A stretch of 26,230 bases of DNA from Halobacteriaceae archaeon Tc-Br11_E2g27 (GTDB lineage: Archaea > Halobacteriota > Halobacteria > Halobacteriales > Haloarculaceae). The DNA is taken from positions 1 to 26,230 of the forward strand of contig LKNH01000005.1 of NCBI GenBank assembly GCA_001564135.1. The letters run 5' to 3'. The translations under genes were made by a program, and so were the position numbers. Under the pieces are notes generated by a model. It was not told where the DNA came from. It saw only the letters and a list, made by a program, of their open reading frames with translations, and ran no database searches. This document shows, one piece after another, positions 6,311-14,686 of the stretch. How positions within the stretch are numbered: the stretch's first letter is position 1; each line of letters begins with the position of its first letter.

Positions 6311-6805
6311 TCACTTCAGGTCATGAAACGTGACCTCGCCGCTCTCCGTATCGATGATGACGCCGGCAGGTGGGTCGCCACCGCTGTCTGGCGTGATGGC
6401 AATCCCACCGGGGTTGATTCGTACCGTCCCATCCACTTCCTCGTGAACGCGCTGGTGGGTGTGGCCGTGGAGGACGTACTCGTAGCTTCCACAGGCGACG
6501 AGTGCGTCGACAATCGGTTGGCTGGTGCCGTGATACACGGCAAACGACTGGTCATCGAGGGTGAGTTCGCCCATCTCGCCGAGGTCAGTGCCAAAGGACT
6601 GAATCGTCTCGTGGAGCATCCACTCGCCGTCGTTGTTTCCGCGGACCGCATAAAACTCGAAGTCGTCGTCGAACGGCGTGACCGAGAACGGAGCGACAAA
6701 ATCACCACAGTGTATGACGGTATCAGCTTCGGCCGCAAAGAGGTCGACAGCGGACGATACGACATCGAGGTTATCGTGGGTATCCGAAATGACGCCAACG
6801 TGCAT
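6311..6805 (-). CDS. YfcE/MJ0936-family metallophosphoesterase
   Basis: This 164-aa protein has the full calcineurin-like phosphoesterase motif set of the short YfcE/MJ0936 group: D-x-H in VISDTHDN (residues 5-12), GD in IHCGDFV (about 31-37), GNND (about 57-60), and GHTH (about 113-117) followed by the final NPGG. These residues bind two divalent metals and hydrolyse phosphodiester bonds; the physiological substrate of this group is usually unknown. Length is normal. It starts with ATG at 6805 and is divergent from the antiporter gene, with only 79 nt between the two starts. Confidence 0.93.
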   Translation of the reverse strand: MHVGVISDTHDNLDVVSSAVDLFAAEADTVIHCGDFVAPFSVTPFDDDFEFYAVRGNNDGEWMLHETIQSFGTDLGEMGELTLDDQSFAVYHGTSQPIVDALVACGSYEYVLHGHTHQRVHEEVDGTVRINPGGIAITPDSGGDPPAGVIIDTESGEVTFHDLK

Positions 6806-6852
6806 ACGAATGCTTCGGCCGGAAGGAGTATCAATGACAGGTATGGCGCGTC

Positions 6853-6860
6853 TTATTTAA
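6853..6860 (+). promoter_or_regulatory. TATA-like box of the cation/proton antiporter
   Basis: TTATTTAA lies 25-32 nt before the GTG start at 6885, the distance expected for a leaderless transcript. This is the main support for choosing GTG at 6885 over internal starts. Confidence 0.6.
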
Positions 6861-6884
6861 GCAGTCGGAAGCTATCTCACGAGT

Positions 6885-8738
6885 GTGTCAGAGACGCTCC
6901 CAATCGTTGCGGGGATTCTGATTCTCGGCGTGGCTGCGCAACTGCTCGCCCGTCGGTTTCAGGTGCCAAGCGTGCTCTTTCTCATCCTCATCGGCCTCGG
7001 TATCGGTGGCGCAGGGCTCGAAATCGTCACAATCGAGACGTTCGGCGAAACAGGGTTGCAGACTGTTGTCGGGCTGAGCGTGGCGGTCATCGTCTTTGAT
7101 GGGGCCTTTCACCTGCAGCGAGCACGACTGCGAGAGGCACCGAAGGCGACGCTTCGGCTTGTCACCCTTGGTGCCGTCATTACGCTTGTTGGCATCGCGC
7201 TGGCCGTCCGGTTCTTTCTGGATGTCTCGTGGTCGCTGTCACTGCTTGTCGGAGCCCTCCTTGTCGCCACTGGCCCGACGGTCATCACCCCAATTTTGGA
7301 GGTCGTTCGGGTCCGAGAGCACGTTGCGTCTGCACTGGAAGCGGAGGGTATCATCAACGACGTGACGGCAGCTATCGCTGCTGTCGTTATCTTCGAAGTG
7401 TTCGTCAACGGTGAGGGGACGACCCTTGCTGGTGTTCTCACGTTCATCGAACGGTTTGGCACCGGCGTTGTGGCTGGGCTTGTCACCGCAGGACTGATTT
7501 ACCTGATTCTGTCTCGCGACCTCGCACCCGGAGACGCACCGCAGGCTGCCCGATTTCTCTTTTTAAGCGGTGCCGTCGGCTCGTTTGCGGTTGCTGAACT
7601 CATCGCTGCCGAAGCGGGTATTGCTGCCGCCGCAACAGCCGGAATCGTCCTCGGCAACCTCGAACTGGACCACCGTGAGACCATGGCCGAGTTCGGCCGT
7701 GACCTCACCCTTCTCTTGCTCGCGTTCGTCTTTATTTCACTTGCAGCGCTGATAGACCCCGATGCAATCCGTGAACTCGGGGTTGGTGGACTCTTGCTTG
7801 TTATTACCGTGGTCCTCGTTATTCGACCGGTTGTGGTGGCACTCTCAACGGCGGGCCTCCCGAGGTTCACTCGCCAAGAGCGGCTCTTTCTCGGGGCAGT
7901 CGGCCCACGCGGAATTGTCGTTGCCAGCGTTGCAACGTTGTTTGCAATCGAACTCGCACCGGCGGACCCCGAGGCCGCGCAAGTACTTTCAGGAGCCGTC
8001 TTTCTCGTGATTTTTGTGACCGTTCTGTTACAGGCAGGGCTCGCACGACAGATTGCAACATTCCTTTCGGTCATACCAATGCGTACACTCATCATCGGCG
8101 GGGGCCGGGTCGGCCGGGCGCTCGCCACACGACTGGAGAACCGTGGCGAGTTCGTCATCATCATCGAAAACGATGAGGACGAACTCGAACGAGCACGCGA
8201 AGCAGGCTTTACCGTCCACGCTGGCGACGGCACCGAACCCGACGTGTTACGGGAAGCGGGGGTCACTGACGCCAAGCGCGTGATTGCTGTGACGGAAAAC
8301 GACAACGACAACCTGCTAGTCTGTCAGCTCGCTACCTCAAAATTCGACGTTGAATCTGTGCTCTCACGAGTGAACAAGCCGGAAAATGTCGATGCGTTCA
8401 ACACGCTCAATGTGACGGCAATTGATGCACCAACGGCAACCGCAGTGGCCATCGACGACGAAATCGAACGGCCCGCATTAACTCACTGGATGAACGAAAT
8501 CGGCGAAGGACACGACGTTCAGGAGGTCCGAGTGACCGCTGAGGACCTCGTTGGGAAGACAATTCGCGAACTCAACGCTGATATCCCGGATGGCTGTATC
8601 GTCGCGGTGATTGGTCGGGATGGCGAAACGCACGTCCCGAACGCCGACGAGGCAATACAGTACGGCGACCAGATTACATTTATCGGAGACAAGGACGCGG
8701 TTAAGCAGGCGATGAAACGGTTTCACCCACACGATTAA
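6885..8738 (+). CDS. CPA-type cation:proton antiporter with TrkA-N and TrkA-C domains
   Basis: This 617-aa membrane protein exchanges a monovalent cation (Na+ or K+) for protons. Residues 1-390 form about 12 membrane helices typical of the NhaP/KefB (CPA) fold, including VALLVATGPTVITPILE-like sequence near residues 120-140 and GPRGIVVASVATLF (about 340-355). Residues about 399-515 form a Rossmann RCK/TrkA-N domain starting MRTLIIGGGRVG, with the GxGxxG nucleotide-binding turn. Residues about 535-615 form a TrkA-C domain (VRVTAEDLVGKTIREL...). The fused regulatory part suggests gating by NAD(H) or another nucleotide. GTG start at 6885. Ion specificity cannot be read from the sequence, but K+/Na+ exchange fits a salt-in archaeon. 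Confidence 0.92.
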   Translation: MSETLPIVAGILILGVAAQLLARRFQVPSVLFLILIGLGIGGAGLEIVTIETFGETGLQTVVGLSVAVIVFDGAFHLQRARLREAPKATLRLVTLGAVITLVGIALAVRFFLDVSWSLSLLVGALLVATGPTVITPILEVVRVREHVASALEAEGIINDVTAAIAAVVIFEVFVNGEGTTLAGVLTFIERFGTGVVAGLVTAGLIYLILSRDLAPGDAPQAARFLFLSGAVGSFAVAELIAAEAGIAAAATAGIVLGNLELDHRETMAEFGRDLTLLLLAFVFISLAALIDPDAIRELGVGGLLLVITVVLVIRPVVVALSTAGLPRFTRQERLFLGAVGPRGIVVASVATLFAIELAPADPEAAQVLSGAVFLVIFVTVLLQAGLARQIATFLSVIPMRTLIIGGGRVGRALATRLENRGEFVIIIENDEDELERAREAGFTVHAGDGTEPDVLREAGVTDAKRVIAVTENDNDNLLVCQLATSKFDVESVLSRVNKPENVDAFNTLNVTAIDAPTATAVAIDDEIERPALTHWMNEIGEGHDVQEVRVTAEDLVGKTIRELNADIPDGCIVAVIGRDGETHVPNADEAIQYGDQITFIGDKDAVKQAMKRFHPHD

Positions 8739-8769
8739 TCGTCGGAAACTCCGTACTCGGACCGTGCTG

Positions 8770-8776
8770 TTTATTG
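8770..8776 (+). promoter_or_regulatory. TATA-like box of the thiBPQ-like operon
   Basis: TTTATTG, running into ATAA, lies 25-31 nt before the ATG at 8801. It overlaps the alternative TTG start at 8774, which argues for 8801. There is no room for a riboswitch between this box and the gene. Confidence 0.5.
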
Positions 8777-8800
8777 ATAACCGGAAGATACCACTTAGTA

Positions 8801-9892
8801 ATGAGGCGACGACAATATCTCACAGCAGCAGGCGCAACGACGGTTGCTGCACTTGCTGGCTGTGCAGAACTCCAGACACCCGACGACAACGGCGACGATA
8901 CGAGCGACGACGGCACGACCACGGATAACGGCGAAGAGACGCTCGTTGTGAGCACGTACAGTTCGTTCCTTGATGCGCCCTCCATCGGTCCCGGAGAGCT
9001 CGTACAACAACGGTTCGAGGAGGAAACTGGCGTGAATCTTGAGTGGGAGTCACCTGACGGACAGGTCGACCATTACATTCAACGAGCACAGGACGGTGCG
9101 AGCATCGATTCGGATCTCTACCTTGGGATTACGACGGAAGACCTCGTCCGCGTTGACGAGCAACTTGACGACCCCCTCTTTGCGTCGGGACTAACCATCG
9201 ATGGGCAGGATGATATCATCGACGGGCTTGATTTCGACCCCGAAGACCGCGCAGTTCCGTTCAATACAGGCTACATCTGTCCGGTCTACGACAGCACGGA
9301 AACCGACGCACCCGAAACGTTTGAAGAGCTTCGAGAAGCAGACCACGCAGGAAACCTGATTGCACAGGAACCTGGCTCGACCGTTGGGCTTGCATTCATG
9401 CTTCATACCATCTATCAGTACGGTGAAGAGGAGTATCTCGACTTCTGGGCCGACCTGCAGGAGGGTGGTGCCACCTTCCTCGGTTCGTGGGCGGATGCCT
9501 ACGACGCCTGGATGGGTGGGGAATCGCCGATGGTAATTTCTTACTCCACTGACCAGGTGTTTGCAGCAGGTGACGACAGAGACCTCGACAAACATCAGAT
9601 TCAGTTCCTCGATGACCAGGCCTACGCCAACCCAGAGGGAATGGCGGTGTTCGAGCAGGCCGATAACCCAGACCTCGCCGAGGAATTCCTTGAGTTCATG
9701 CTCACACCCGAGATACAGGGTGAAGTCGCCGAGAACAACGTTGTCTTCCCGGCGACCGAAACTGCAGAACTCTCCGAGGAGTATGCCGAACTGGCACACG
9801 AACCGCCGGAAGCAGTCACGTTCGCCTACGATGACCTCGTGGGGAACATTGACGACTGGATCGACCAGTGGGACCGCGAAATTGCTGGTTAA
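8801..9892 (+). CDS. thiB: Thiamine-type ABC transporter substrate-binding lipoprotein
   Basis: This 363-aa extracellular solute-binding protein begins MRRRQYLTAAG, a twin-Arg signal, with the lipobox LAGC at about residues 17-20, so it is exported by Tat and anchored by a lipid on Cys20. A flexible Asp/Thr-rich linker follows (about 25-45). The mature part resembles ThiB-type (family 1/6) binding proteins: LVVSTYSSFLDAPS, EEETGVNLEW, DLYLGITTEDLVRVDEQL, VPFNTGYICPVYD, PMVISYSTDQVFAAG. Permease and ATPase genes follow at 9899 and 11685. Thiamine or a phosphorylated or degraded form is the likely ligand, but other small ligands of this binding-protein family cannot be excluded. Confidence 0.88.
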   Translation: MRRRQYLTAAGATTVAALAGCAELQTPDDNGDDTSDDGTTTDNGEETLVVSTYSSFLDAPSIGPGELVQQRFEEETGVNLEWESPDGQVDHYIQRAQDGASIDSDLYLGITTEDLVRVDEQLDDPLFASGLTIDGQDDIIDGLDFDPEDRAVPFNTGYICPVYDSTETDAPETFEELREADHAGNLIAQEPGSTVGLAFMLHTIYQYGEEEYLDFWADLQEGGATFLGSWADAYDAWMGGESPMVISYSTDQVFAAGDDRDLDKHQIQFLDDQAYANPEGMAVFEQADNPDLAEEFLEFMLTPEIQGEVAENNVVFPATETAELSEEYAELAHEPPEAVTFAYDDLVGNIDDWIDQWDREIAG

Positions 9893-9898
9893 CGCAGT

Positions 9899-11698
9899 GT
9901 GAGTCCATCTGATCCTCGTCGAACCGTTCGCGACCGCATCGAGCGCCGAGCGCTCGCTGTCCTTGCTGTCGTCACCACGCTGTTGCTCGTTGGGATGTTC
10001 TATTACCCGGTGGGGGCCGTTTTCAGAGAGGCCTTCATTGTCGATGGTCGGGCAACGCTTGGGCTTTTTCTCGAATTTTTGCGGGACCCCTTCTATTTTG
10101 GCGACCTGGCTCGGCTCCTGCGGGGTGACCCACTGCGTGAGGTACTCCCCTCGTTGCTCTCGTTCGAGCGACCATCGAGCATTGTAGGCTTTACCGCCTA
10201 TCAGGCCTTCCTGTCGACGATACTCAGCGTTATCCTCGGCGTCCCACTTGCCTACTTGCTTGCTCGCTATGAGTTCCGTGGACGGCGAACGCTGCGCTCG
10301 CTGACTATCGTCCCGTTTGTCCTTCCGTCGATTCTGGTTGCGGTTGGCTTTCGCGCCACCTTCTCGACGAATGGCCCGGTGAATACGGCGCTTGGCTTTT
10401 TTGGGTTGGGGCCGGTTGAACTCCTATTTACCCTCGAAGCCATCGTGATTGCACACGCATTCTATAACGCACCATTGGTCGCTCGGGTGACCCTCGCTGC
10501 GTGGGAATCCGTCGACGCCAGCGCTATCGAGACAGCCCGAAGCCTCGGTGCAGGACCGTTCCGGGCGTTCCGCGACGTTGTTGCCCCACAGCTCTATCCG
10601 TCGGTGTTGATGGGCGCAACCCTGACCTTTGTCTTCACCTTTGGAACCTTCCCTATTGTGCTTGCACTTGGGGATGCTTCCCTGATGACCGTCGAGGTGC
10701 GGGTATTTCGGCTCGTCGAGCGCTTTGATTATGCTGAGGCTGCCGCTCTTGCGATTATTGAACTGGCAATTTCGCTCACCATCCTGTATGGCTATCTTCG
10801 CTACGAGGCAAAACAGACTATGCAATCACGCGGTGCACGGCCGCTTCCCCGCCGTCCGCTCCGGCCACCGGCACTCACTGCACGCGAACTCGTCCCCCGA
10901 ATCGGACTCGGCGTCTACAGCGTCGTTGCGTTCGTTCTCTTTGTCGTCCCGATGGTTAGCCTCGTGATTGCTAGCCTTACCACAGATGGTGGGAGTTGGA
11001 CGCTTGATAACTACCGGTTCCTGCTCGAACGACAGGTTGAGGGCGCAGCGTTTCAGGTCCAGCCGTGGCCGGCGATTCGAAACTCGTTGCTCTTTGGGGT
11101 GGCGACGCTCGCGGTTGCCCTGCCGATGGGGATTACAGTCTCCGTGTTGACGACCCGGCGGTACCGGGGACGAAAAGTGGTCGACGTCATTGCAATGGCC
11201 CCGCTTGCTGTCTCCGGGTTAATTGTCGGACTCGGCCTGCTCCGCGGGCCGGTGTTCGGCATCGAATTCGGCGGCTATCGGCTGATTATTGGGGGTGCTA
11301 TTGCTATCGTCGCGGCACACGCCGTGGCCGCTTACCCGTTCGTTGTTCGGACAGTCGCTCCCGGACTCCAGAATCTTGACCCGCGATTGGTCGAGTCTGC
11401 ACGGTCGCTCGGTGCTTCTCGGGCACGCGCACTCGTCGATATCGAGCTTCCATTGGTCTGGCCGGGCGTCGTCGCTGGTGCGGCATTCGTCTTTGCCATC
11501 TCCATCGGGGAGTTCTCCGCAACCGTGTTGCTCGCAACCGGTACCGACCAGTTTACGATGCCAATCGCAATCGAACGGTTCATCGGCCGGCGACTCGGAC
11601 CGGCAACCGCAATGGGTGTTGTCCTGCTCGTCGTGACGAGTCTGAGCTTTATTGTCATCGACCGCCTTGGAGGTGAGCAACGCAATGGCGGACTCTGA
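9899..11698 (+). CDS. thiP: ABC importer permease, fused two-domain ThiP type
   Basis: This 599-aa permease contains two complete MetI-like transmembrane domains in one chain, as in ThiP or iron-type FbpB permeases. Each carries an EAA loop that docks with the ATPase: ETARSLGAGPFRAFRDVV near residue 210 and ESARSLGASRARALVDIE near residue 498. About 12 membrane segments are visible. The start is GTG at 9899, seven nt after the thiB stop; the ATPase start lies within its last 14 nt. Order and spacing show one polycistronic importer operon. Confidence 0.9.
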   Translation: MSPSDPRRTVRDRIERRALAVLAVVTTLLLVGMFYYPVGAVFREAFIVDGRATLGLFLEFLRDPFYFGDLARLLRGDPLREVLPSLLSFERPSSIVGFTAYQAFLSTILSVILGVPLAYLLARYEFRGRRTLRSLTIVPFVLPSILVAVGFRATFSTNGPVNTALGFFGLGPVELLFTLEAIVIAHAFYNAPLVARVTLAAWESVDASAIETARSLGAGPFRAFRDVVAPQLYPSVLMGATLTFVFTFGTFPIVLALGDASLMTVEVRVFRLVERFDYAEAAALAIIELAISLTILYGYLRYEAKQTMQSRGARPLPRRPLRPPALTARELVPRIGLGVYSVVAFVLFVVPMVSLVIASLTTDGGSWTLDNYRFLLERQVEGAAFQVQPWPAIRNSLLFGVATLAVALPMGITVSVLTTRRYRGRKVVDVIAMAPLAVSGLIVGLGLLRGPVFGIEFGGYRLIIGGAIAIVAAHAVAAYPFVVRTVAPGLQNLDPRLVESARSLGASRARALVDIELPLVWPGVVAGAAFVFAISIGEFSATVLLATGTDQFTMPIAIERFIGRRLGPATAMGVVLLVVTSLSFIVIDRLGGEQRNGGL

Positions 11699-12794
11699 TG
11701 AGCGTCGGCTGAGCGCTGACCAATCGCCTGCTATTTCACTCGATGGGGTGACCCGAACCTATGGCGCGACGACCGCTGTCGAGGAGGTAAGTTTCGCTGT
11801 CAGCGAGGGAGAGTTTTTCACCCTCGTCGGCCCATCCGGCTGTGGAAAGACAACAACCCTGCGGCTTGTCGGCGGGTTCGAGCAACCAACAGACGGGACA
11901 GTGCAACTCTCCGGCGAAGAAATGGTCGGCGTTCCGCCGGAAGAGCGCGATATCGGTATCGTGTTTCAGAACTACGCGCTGTTTCCCCACATGAACGTGC
12001 GAGAGAACATCGCCTACGGCCTCAACTTTACTGACCCTCCCGATGGGCAGACAAAAGCTGAGCGAGTTGAGGAGTTACTTTCGCTGGTTGACCTTGAGGG
12101 CATGGGCAAGCGCGACCCTGACAATCTCTCCGGGGGACAACAACAGCGCGTCGCGCTTGCGCGGGCGCTTGCTCCCGGCCCGAGCGTGTTGTTACTCGAT
12201 GAGCCGATGAGCGCGCTCGATGCGGAACTTCGCGAACGGCTGCGGGTCGAACTCAAAGACATCCAGCAGACCCTCGGCGTGACGACCCTGTATGTCACAC
12301 ACGACCAGGAGGAGGCGCTTGCAATTTCGGACCGGGTTGCCGTGATGCGAGACGGCCGAATTGAACAGATTGGGACGCCCAGAGAGATTTATCACCAGCC
12401 AGCAACGCGGTTCGTTGCCGAGTTTATCGGCGACAACAACGTATTTGATGGCGAGTTGGTGACCGTCCAAGAGGAGACGCTCACTGTGCGCCTAGACGGT
12501 AACCGCTCCACCGTCGTCGAGATTGAACGGCCGGAGCAAGGGACGTTTTCGGCTGGACCGCTACAGACCGGTGACCACATCCTGTTTTGTATACGACCGG
12601 AGTCACTTCTCGTCGACCACGGGGAGAATGCGCTCGAAGCGACCGTCGAGAGCACCGAATTTCTTGGTGGGACAACGCGGATACAGCTTGATTGGAACGG
12701 GAGGACACTGCTTGTCCACGGCGATAAAACTGTTGGCGAACAGACGACCATCGGCTTCGACCCGGCTGCTGCACACGTTATCGAGCGGCTGTGA
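11685..12794 (+). CDS. thiQ: ABC importer ATP-binding protein, ThiQ/PotA-like
   Basis: This 369-aa ATPase has Walker A GPSGCGKTT (residues 49-57), the Q-loop in IVFQNYALFPH, signature LSGGQQQR (148-155), Walker B VLLLDEP (168-174) and switch His in VTHDQEE (205-211). The remaining 130 residues form a TOBE-like regulatory domain, making it longer than bacterial ThiQ and closer to PotA/FbpC. I chose ATG at 11685 over the in-frame start at 11652, because a strong Shine-Dalgarno GGAGGTG (11669-11675) precedes it with good spacing. It overlaps thiP by 14 nt, consistent with coupled translation inside the operon. Confidence 0.92.
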   Translation: MADSDERRLSADQSPAISLDGVTRTYGATTAVEEVSFAVSEGEFFTLVGPSGCGKTTTLRLVGGFEQPTDGTVQLSGEEMVGVPPEERDIGIVFQNYALFPHMNVRENIAYGLNFTDPPDGQTKAERVEELLSLVDLEGMGKRDPDNLSGGQQQRVALARALAPGPSVLLLDEPMSALDAELRERLRVELKDIQQTLGVTTLYVTHDQEEALAISDRVAVMRDGRIEQIGTPREIYHQPATRFVAEFIGDNNVFDGELVTVQEETLTVRLDGNRSTVVEIERPEQGTFSAGPLQTGDHILFCIRPESLLVDHGENALEATVESTEFLGGTTRIQLDWNGRTLLVHGDKTVGEQTTIGFDPAAAHVIERL

Positions 12795-12816
12795 GACGGA
12801 ATCGTGTGCTGTGCTG

Positions 12817-12896
12817 ATACTGCCGGACGTTACTTCGTTACCATCCTCGCCACCCTGGAGTGAGGAGAATGTTCACTCGCTTACGTCCAGTAGTCT
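12817..12896 (+). repeat. 80-nt terminal-inverted-repeat element, copy 1
   Basis: The element begins with ATACTGCCGGACGTTA (12817-12832) and ends with TTACGTCCAGTAGTCT (12881-12896), whose reverse complement matches the left end at 12 of 16 positions. Inside is a smaller stem, CCTCGC at 12845-12850 with GTGAGG at 12860-12865. A second copy of exactly the same length and orientation lies at 14579-14658; the two are identical at 54 of 80 positions without gaps. It starts 22 nt after the thiQ stop. It could be a small non-autonomous mobile element or a transcript-end structure; no target-site duplication is obvious. Confidence 0.7.
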
Positions 12897-12917
12897 GAGT
12901 GGCGTCCAGACCCAACC

Positions 12918-12928
12918 ATTATGCATAT
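12918..12928 (+). promoter_or_regulatory. TATA-like region of the amidohydrolase gene
   Basis: The A/T-rich ATTATGCATAT lies 19-29 nt before the ATG at 12947 and is the only good candidate between the 80-nt element and the gene. It fits a leaderless start and argues against the in-frame upstream start at 12899. Confidence 0.4.
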
Positions 12929-12946
12929 TCCAGCGCGGTATCTGAT

Positions 12947-14551
12947 ATGACACATCCTGCAGACCTGATTTTCACTGGCGGAGATATCTACACACTCACA
13001 CCGGATTCAGCGGTCGATACCGTAACCGACGGACGACCAGACAACCCCGACGGAGAAGCAATCGCCATCCGTGATGGTGACGTTATTGCCGTTAACACAG
13101 CCGAACAGGTTTCGATGCTCGAAGGCGTCGAAACGGAAACTATCGACCTCAATGGTGCGACCATTCTTCCGGGGTTCATCGACGCCCACACCCACATGGA
13201 CATGCTGGGGCGACGCGAGTACGAGGCTGACCTCGGTGGTGCGACAGGTGTCGACGACTGCGTTGAACGGCTCCGTAAGCGTCGAGATGAAACCGACGAG
13301 GGCTGGATTCTCGGCTTTGGCTATGACGAAAGTGAATGGGATGACGGGAATGTCTACCTCGACAGGAATGCCCTCGATGACGTCAGTACGGACCGTCCGG
13401 TGGTTGCGGTGAGAGAAGATATGCACACCGCCTCGGCCAACAGCGTCGTCCTCGAAACCTACGGGAATGCCCTGCCGAGCGAGAACGTCCAGACCGAGGA
13501 TGGGGAGCCAACTGGTGTGCTTGTCGAGAATGCCGTCGAGTTTCTCTTCGAGGAGTTTACCCCAAGTGACGAGCGGTTGCGTGAGTATCTGCTCGTCGCA
13601 CAGCGGGTCGCAAACCAGCGCGGCGTCACCGGTGTCCACGACATGATTCGGCGCTCGAACGCACCGCGAATCTACCGAGACCTCGACATCGCCGGCGAAC
13701 TCACGCTCCGGGTCCGCCTCAATTACTGGACGGACCACCTCGATGCCGTCCTCGAAACCGGCCTCCGAACCAACCACGGCTCGGAGTGGGTTCGCACGGG
13801 CGCGATTAAATCCTTCACCGACGGCAGTATCGGCGGCCGGACCGCAAAACTCACCGAACCTTACGCTGACGCGCCTGAAGGAAGGACAGAAAATAACAGT
13901 GACAACCGCGGTGAATGGGTTGTCGAACCCGAGGAGTTTCGGTCACTCATCGAGCGGGCGGACGACGCCGGACTGCAGTGTACCGCCCACGCGATTGGCG
14001 ATGAGGCCATCGAACTGGTACTTGATACCTACGAAGGCACTGATGGTGATGGGTCACGTCATCGAATCGAGCACGCAGAGGTGTTGACAGATGAGCTTGT
14101 TGACCGCCTTGCTGACAGCGACGTGGTCGTGTCGATGCAACCAAACTTCCTCAAATGGGCGCGTGAAGATGGTCTGTACAGTGCTCGGTTGGGTGACCAG
14201 CGACGCGTCGACTCCAACCAGTTCGGTACGCTCCACGACCGCGGGGCGACGCTCGCGTTTGGAAGCGACTGTATGCCGCTTGACCCCCTATTCGGGATTG
14301 ACCAGGTTGTCAACGGGCCGACGCCGGAACAGTCGCTGTCGGTGACGGCAGCCCTTCGCGCGTACACGAGCGGTGCGGCCCATGCCGGCTTTGACGAAAA
14401 GCGGCTTGGACAACTCTCGCCGGGGTACTGTGCTGACCTCGTCGTGCTTTCCGAATCACCATGGGAGAGCGATTCGATTGCAGATATCGACGTGAAAATG
14501 ACCGTTGTGGGTGGGGATGTAGTTTTCGACGACTGTGCAAATACCGAGTGA
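12947..14551 (+). CDS. YtcJ-like metal-dependent amidohydrolase
   Basis: This 534-aa protein belongs to the amidohydrolase superfamily, YtcJ/AepA-like group. It starts with the small beta domain typical of the group (LIFTGGDIYTLTPDS), then the TIM-barrel metal site begins with FIDAHTHMDM (HxH near residues 82-84). Later come the Lys-bearing KSFTDGSIGGRTA, the His motifs TAHAIGDEA and HRIEHAEV, and the metal Asp in FGSDCMPLDP. All expected ligands are present, so it should be an active hydrolase of an amide, cyclic amide or similar bond. The real substrate is not predictable. It stands alone, flanked on both sides by the 80-nt repeat. Confidence 0.9.
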   Translation: MTHPADLIFTGGDIYTLTPDSAVDTVTDGRPDNPDGEAIAIRDGDVIAVNTAEQVSMLEGVETETIDLNGATILPGFIDAHTHMDMLGRREYEADLGGATGVDDCVERLRKRRDETDEGWILGFGYDESEWDDGNVYLDRNALDDVSTDRPVVAVREDMHTASANSVVLETYGNALPSENVQTEDGEPTGVLVENAVEFLFEEFTPSDERLREYLLVAQRVANQRGVTGVHDMIRRSNAPRIYRDLDIAGELTLRVRLNYWTDHLDAVLETGLRTNHGSEWVRTGAIKSFTDGSIGGRTAKLTEPYADAPEGRTENNSDNRGEWVVEPEEFRSLIERADDAGLQCTAHAIGDEAIELVLDTYEGTDGDGSRHRIEHAEVLTDELVDRLADSDVVVSMQPNFLKWAREDGLYSARLGDQRRVDSNQFGTLHDRGATLAFGSDCMPLDPLFGIDQVVNGPTPEQSLSVTAALRAYTSGAAHAGFDEKRLGQLSPGYCADLVVLSESPWESDSIADIDVKMTVVGGDVVFDDCANTE

Positions 14552-14578
14552 AACACGCCACTGGATTGCGTAGCGTTT

Positions 14579-14658
14579 ATACTACCGGACGTAAGCCTTT
14601 AAACAATCTCGGCACCCCGTGGTGGCGAGTATGTTTACGACGTTACATCCGGTAGTAT
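14579..14658 (+). repeat. 80-nt terminal-inverted-repeat element, copy 2
   Basis: Its ends ATACTACCGGACGTAA (14579-14594) and TTACATCCGGTAGTAT (14643-14658) pair at 15 of 16 positions. An inner stem pairs CTCG-G-CACC (14608-14616) with GGTG-G-CGAG (14621-14629), one mismatch. It begins 27 nt after the amidohydrolase stop. The final GTATTA (14655-14660) lies 27-32 nt before the carbonic anhydrase ATG at 14687, so the element edge may serve as that gene's TATA box. Confidence 0.75.
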
Positions 14659-14686
14659 TAGGCAGGTTGGCCGTCGAAAGAGAACT

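Noticed and set aside
6323..7099. 258-residue open frame on the plus strand
   Set aside because: It lies antisense to the phosphoesterase gene, whose motifs are all intact, and runs out of frame into the antiporter gene.
7499..8311. 270-residue open frame on the minus strand
   Set aside because: Ser/Arg/Thr-rich composition and full overlap with the antiporter show it to be a GC-driven antisense shadow.
13007..13777. 256-residue open frame on the minus strand
   Set aside because: Antisense to the amidohydrolase with its complete metal-site motifs; no domain recognised.
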